Both the position numbers and the translations under genes were made by a program. Of a stretch of DNA of 7,341 bases, positions 5,217 through 7,341 are shown one piece after another. Source of the stretch: Aquisalimonas sp. (lineage in GTDB: Bacteria > Pseudomonadota > Gammaproteobacteria > Nitrococcales > Aquisalimonadaceae); NCBI GenBank assembly GCA_007127625.1, contig SKYZ01000037.1:1-7341 (forward strand), read 5' to 3'. A model generated the notes under the pieces. That model made no database searches. It was given only the letters and a program-made list of their open reading frames with translations, and was not told the origin of the DNA. Each line of letters begins with the position of its first letter. Within the stretch, counting starts at the first letter, position 1.

Positions 5217-6257
5217 ATGCCACCAGAACAAAACGCGAAACCCGGCCGTAACGATCCGTGCCCCTGTGGCAGCGGCCTGAAGTACAAGAAATGCTGCCTT
5301 CGCAGCAGTGCGGACCAACGCATGGATGACGTTCGCGACTCCATTCACCAGGAGATCCAGGAGGCACTCGCCGGACGCGCCTTTGAATCCATGGAGGATG
5401 CGCAGGCCTTTCTGAACGCGTTCCAGACGGAGCGGAACCAACGGCCCCTGGAGCACTTCCACGGCCTGTCGCCGAGCCAGGTTCACCGGCTGCTGCATCA
5501 TCCTCTGGAATCTCCGGATGTGGCGCGCGTCGCCGAGCAGTTGGATGCCGAGCCGGACGCACCCTTGGCACGTCTCTTCGGACTGCTGGCGGAGGCAATC
5601 GGCGAGAAGGGATTGAAACCCACCGCCAAGGGCAACTTCCCGCGCAACGCCTGTCGAGAGATCATGCGTGCCTGGCTGGGCGAAGCGCGCTACGAAGAGT
5701 ACACCCGTTTCGGCGGCATTAACTGGGAATACGATGCCGAGGAACTGCATGCGACCCGCGTGGTCGCCGAGGTGGCCGGCCTTGTCCGCAAGTATCGTGG
5801 CCGCTTCATCCTGTCACGCTCGGCGCGCGCCATGCTGAGGAATTCGGGGCTCCGCGAGTTGTACCCGCACCTCTTCCGCACCTATGTCACCGAGTTCAAC
5901 TGGGCATACCGCGACGGCTATCCGGCCACCCCGTTCGTCCAGCAGGGCTGGCTGTTCACGGCCTATCTCCTGCATCGGCATGGCGACGAGGAGCGTCCCG
6001 CGGAGTTCTACGCCGACGCCTTCCTGCAGGCCTTTCCCGCGGTCGAGATGGAGATGGAAGAGGAGCCTCTGGTGCTGCCGCTGGAGCAGGAATGGCAATC
6101 CCTGTATGCCGTCCGCAGTCTCGAGCGCTTTGCCGCCTTTACCGGGCTCGCAGTCATGCGCGGCGATACCGGCCGCCTACGGGCCCCGTTCGAAGCCAGG
6201 CATTTCCGCGCCGGGCCACTGCTCGATGTGCTTGTTACTTTTCCGGGAGGACGCTGA
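5217..6257 (+). CDS. SEC-C zinc-motif protein with uncharacterised C-terminal region
   Basis: The 346-residue protein begins with a SEC-C motif: GRNDPCPCGSGLKYKKCC at 10-27, with zinc ligands C15, C17, C26 and C27 (CXCX8CC). SEC-C motifs occur at the end of SecA and in many proteins of unknown role, where they bind zinc and mediate contacts. The rest has no motif I can name with certainty. GLKPTAKGNFPRNACREI (132-149), AEVAGLVRKYRGRFILS (184-200) and EFNWAYRDGYP (226-236) recall the region attached to plasmid pRiA4b ORF-3-like proteins and could form a winged helix; this is from memory and unverified. I chose the ATG at 5217 because the frame upstream (to 5106) starts inside a repeat and the SEC-C motif sits at the usual distance from this Met. 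No Shine-Dalgarno sequence is visible, so the mRNA may be nearly leaderless. It lies alone between toxin-antitoxin remnants and repeats. Confidence 0.75.
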   Translation: MPPEQNAKPGRNDPCPCGSGLKYKKCCLRSSADQRMDDVRDSIHQEIQEALAGRAFESMEDAQAFLNAFQTERNQRPLEHFHGLSPSQVHRLLHHPLESPDVARVAEQLDAEPDAPLARLFGLLAEAIGEKGLKPTAKGNFPRNACREIMRAWLGEARYEEYTRFGGINWEYDAEELHATRVVAEVAGLVRKYRGRFILSRSARAMLRNSGLRELYPHLFRTYVTEFNWAYRDGYPATPFVQQGWLFTAYLLHRHGDEERPAEFYADAFLQAFPAVEMEMEEEPLVLPLEQEWQSLYAVRSLERFAAFTGLAVMRGDTGRLRAPFEARHFRAGPLLDVLVTFPGGR

Positions 6258-6350
6258 GCATTCCACTGGATCGCGAGATGTCTGACCACTCCGGCTCGAC
6301 TGGCCTTACTGGATCGGGGCCTGGGCCGCTCCTGCCGGGCGCTGGAATAT

Positions 6351-6424
6351 ATCGCGGCTGAAGCCGCTCCAACTGCCACGCCGACGTCCTTGAAAACGCC
6401 GTAGGAGCGGCGCAAGCCGCGACC
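6351..6424. repeat. Inverted pair of family B palindromes
   Basis: The left unit (6351-6373) has core GCGGCT-GA-AGCCGC and ends TCCAAC (a GTTGGA foot on the minus strand). The right unit (6401-6424) begins GTAGGAGCGGCGCAAGCCGC and ends GACC; it is identical to the 4395-4418 copy. The feet face each other, as in the other family B pair. Confidence 0.83.
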
Positions 6425-6442
6425 CGTCTAGCGCACTCGACA

Positions 6443-6466
6443 GTAGGGCGGACCTTCAGGTCCGCC
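6443..6466 (+). repeat. Family A palindrome, single copy, downstream of yoeB
   Basis: GTAG followed by GGCGGACCTTCAGGTCCGCC, a perfect stem. It lies 66 bp beyond the yoeB stop codon and could act as a 3' mRNA hairpin for the minus-strand toxin-antitoxin transcript, but no T run follows it on that strand. Confidence 0.82.
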
Positions 6467-6532
6467 GATCAGGTTGAAACTCCTCCTACAAGCGCTGATG
6501 CAGCGGAGGTAGCCCGTAGCAGAGCCCCCCGC

Positions 6533-6787
6533 TCAATAGTGATACCGGAGCTGGGCGATGAGCAGCGCATCATCCGTGACTTTGTACACCATCCGGTGTT
6601 CCTCGTTGATCCTGCGGGACCAGTAGCCCGCCAGGCCATGCTTCAAGGGCTCAGGTTTGCCGATACCTTCAAACGGCTCCCGCTTCGTTTCCATGATCAA
6701 CGTGTTGATTCGGCGCAGAATCCTCTTGTCGGTTCTCTGCCAGTACAGATAGTCTTCCCAAGCATGCTCCGAAAAAATGATCTTCAT
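6533..6787 (-). CDS. yoeB: YoeB mRNA interferase toxin
   Basis: The 84-residue protein has the same length as E. coli YoeB and aligns throughout: DYLYWQ.TDKRI (12-23), PFEGIGKPEPLKH (38-50), YWSRRINEEHR (55-65) and the terminal LRYHY. The residues needed for cleavage in E. coli YoeB (E46, R65, H83, Y84) are all present, so the toxin is predicted active. YoeB enters the ribosomal A site and cuts mRNA during translation, stopping growth when YefM is degraded. Its ATG overlaps the yefM stop in ATGA, giving the usual antitoxin-toxin coupling. A dead C-terminal copy lies about 2 kb away at 4447-4578. Confidence 0.95.
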   Translation of the reverse strand: MKIIFSEHAWEDYLYWQRTDKRILRRINTLIMETKREPFEGIGKPEPLKHGLAGYWSRRINEEHRMVYKVTDDALLIAQLRYHY

Positions 6788-7035
6788 TCAAGAAGATCCT
6801 TCTCCTGCCCGTCCCCTTGTTCCAGTTCGGCAACGGACTCCAGTAGACGGCGGGCGTTTCTCGGCGCGCGCAGCAGATAGGCGGTTTCCTGGAGCGCCTC
6901 GTAGTCCTCAAGCGAGATCATGACCACTGACTGAGCCTTGCTCCGGGTGATGATGATCGGCGAATGGTCGTCGCAGACCTGCTCCATGGTTTTCGCCAGA
7001 TTCGTTCTTGCTGCGGTGTAGCTGATGGCATCCAT
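6784..7035 (-). CDS. yefM: YefM antitoxin, Phd/YefM family
   Basis: The 83-residue protein has the N-terminal Phd/YefM DNA-binding fold with MDAISYTAARTNLAKTMEQV (1-20), IIITRSKAQSVVMISLEDYE (27-46) and a charged, probably disordered tail (ESVAELEQGDGQEKDLLE) that wraps the toxin. YefM neutralises YoeB and, with it, represses its own promoter. The start at 7035 follows AGGA by 7 nt. An operator with the YefM core TGTACA is immediately upstream at 7046-7069. The gene overlaps yoeB by 4 bp. The PIN-toxin gene ends 105 bp upstream on the same strand, so the module has its own promoter in that gap. Confidence 0.95.
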   Translation of the reverse strand: MDAISYTAARTNLAKTMEQVCDDHSPIIITRSKAQSVVMISLEDYEALQETAYLLRAPRNARRLLESVAELEQGDGQEKDLLE

Positions 7036-7045
7036 GAGTTAATCC

Positions 7046-7097
7046 TGTACGATATGCTGTGCATGTACAAAATACCGTTCTCATTTGGATTGAGCAA
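7046..7097 (-). promoter_or_regulatory. yefM-yoeB promoter and operator
   Basis: On the minus strand, TTGCTC (7092-7097) and TATTTT (7069-7074) are separated by 17 bp and make a plausible -35/-10 pair. TGTACA (7064-7069) abuts the -10, and a second, one-off copy (TGTACG on the plus strand, 7046-7051) is 18 bp away. E. coli YefM-YoeB binds a pair of palindromes with TGTACA cores at its own promoter, so this is a predicted autorepression site. The spacing is read from sequence; binding is inference. Confidence 0.6.
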
Positions 7098-7140
7098 TGC
7101 GCGGCACGGCGGCAACACCGCCCCAGAGCGCAGAAGCCAA

Positions 7141-7341
7141 TCACACATACCGTACCGGCCCAGGATAGCGGGCAACGACCTCGTCTGCCGTCAGAAGCAA
7201 TGCACCTTCGCTTTCCGCCTGCGCCACGAGAAGGCGGTCGAACGGGTCACGATGAATCGCTGGCAGGTGGCTGACCGCCAGGGTATGTGCGCTGGTAATC
7301 GCCAGTTCGCAATAGCCGTTCTCCAACAGGCCCCTGCGTAG
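7141..7341 (-). CDS. PIN-domain toxin, VapC-like (C-terminal part, cut by window edge)
   Basis: About 66 codons of the C-terminal half are visible and the frame is open to the window edge. ITSAHTLAVSHLP, HRDPFDRLLVAQA and LLLTADEVVARY match the second half of compact PIN-domain proteins of the COG3744 type, which are about 125 residues. HRDPFDR carries the conserved acidic residue of the metal site, and TAD the last one. PIN toxins of type II systems cut tRNA or rRNA and are paired with an upstream small antitoxin, which would lie right of the window. The TTG at 7324-7326 is an internal Leu, not a start. The stop TGA is 7141-7143; yefM follows 105 bp downstream on the same strand. Confidence 0.87.
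   Translation of the reverse strand, partial: LRRGLLENGYCELAITSAHTLAVSHLPAIHRDPFDRLLVAQAESEGALLLTADEVVARYPGPVRYV

Noticed and set aside
6258..6350. Possible short gene after the SEC-C stop
   Set aside because: No start with a ribosome binding site and no recognisable peptide on either strand. Apart from the palindromes at 6351-6466, I see nothing between the SEC-C and yoeB genes.
4349..6466. A CRISPR array, because similar palindromic repeats recur
   Set aside because: Copies are irregularly spaced, in both orientations, of different families, separated by whole genes, and no cas genes are present.

Overview
The window is GC-rich and reads as the chromosome of a gammaproteobacterium. The evidence is an RraA-family gene, an Hsp15 (hslR) gene and an rfaH gene close together, plus many REP-type palindromes (short hairpins with a GTAG-like 5' foot) of the kind common in that class. 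The lineage cannot be fixed further from the sequence. A purple-sulfur or halophilic relative (Chromatiales or Ectothiorhodospiraceae-like) is only a guess.

Layout. Positions 1-261 (minus) hold the N-terminal part of a phosphoribulokinase/uridine kinase family protein that runs off the left edge. A divergent regulatory region (262-384) carries two small inverted repeats. A tight plus-strand operon follows: an RraA-family protein, a two-CBS-domain protein, and hslR overlapping it by 4 bp. After a repeat-filled gap comes rfaH (2080-2583), then another pair of palindromes, then a complete beta-CASP metallo-beta-lactamase RNase-like gene (2747-4201). Its stop codon lies inside a palindromic element.

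From about 4200 the window becomes accessory. It has clustered palindromes and a decayed C-terminal fragment of a YoeB toxin (minus, 4447-4578). Next is a MNT/HEPN (type VII) toxin-antitoxin locus collapsed by an internal deletion, so the first ~75 codons of mntA abut the last ~65-70 codons of hepT in another frame. A 346-residue SEC-C zinc-motif protein of unknown function follows, then an intact yefM-yoeB module on the minus strand with a recognisable TGTACA operator. The C-terminal half of a PIN-domain (VapC-like) toxin enters from the right edge. The right half is therefore a small toxin-antitoxin accumulation and decay zone bounded by REP-like elements.

At least three palindrome families are interspersed between genes: A, with GGCGGACC or GGTGGACC arms; B, with GCGGC or GCGAC arms; and C, with GGTGCATC arms. 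Copies differ by paired, compensating changes in the two arms, and many carry a GTAG-like foot at one end. No RAYT transposase gene is visible in the window.

I see no clearly new multi-gene system. The items most worth following are the palindrome families and their opposite pairing polarity, the two decayed toxin-antitoxin remnants, the SEC-C protein, and an RraA-family protein that keeps the full aldolase motif.
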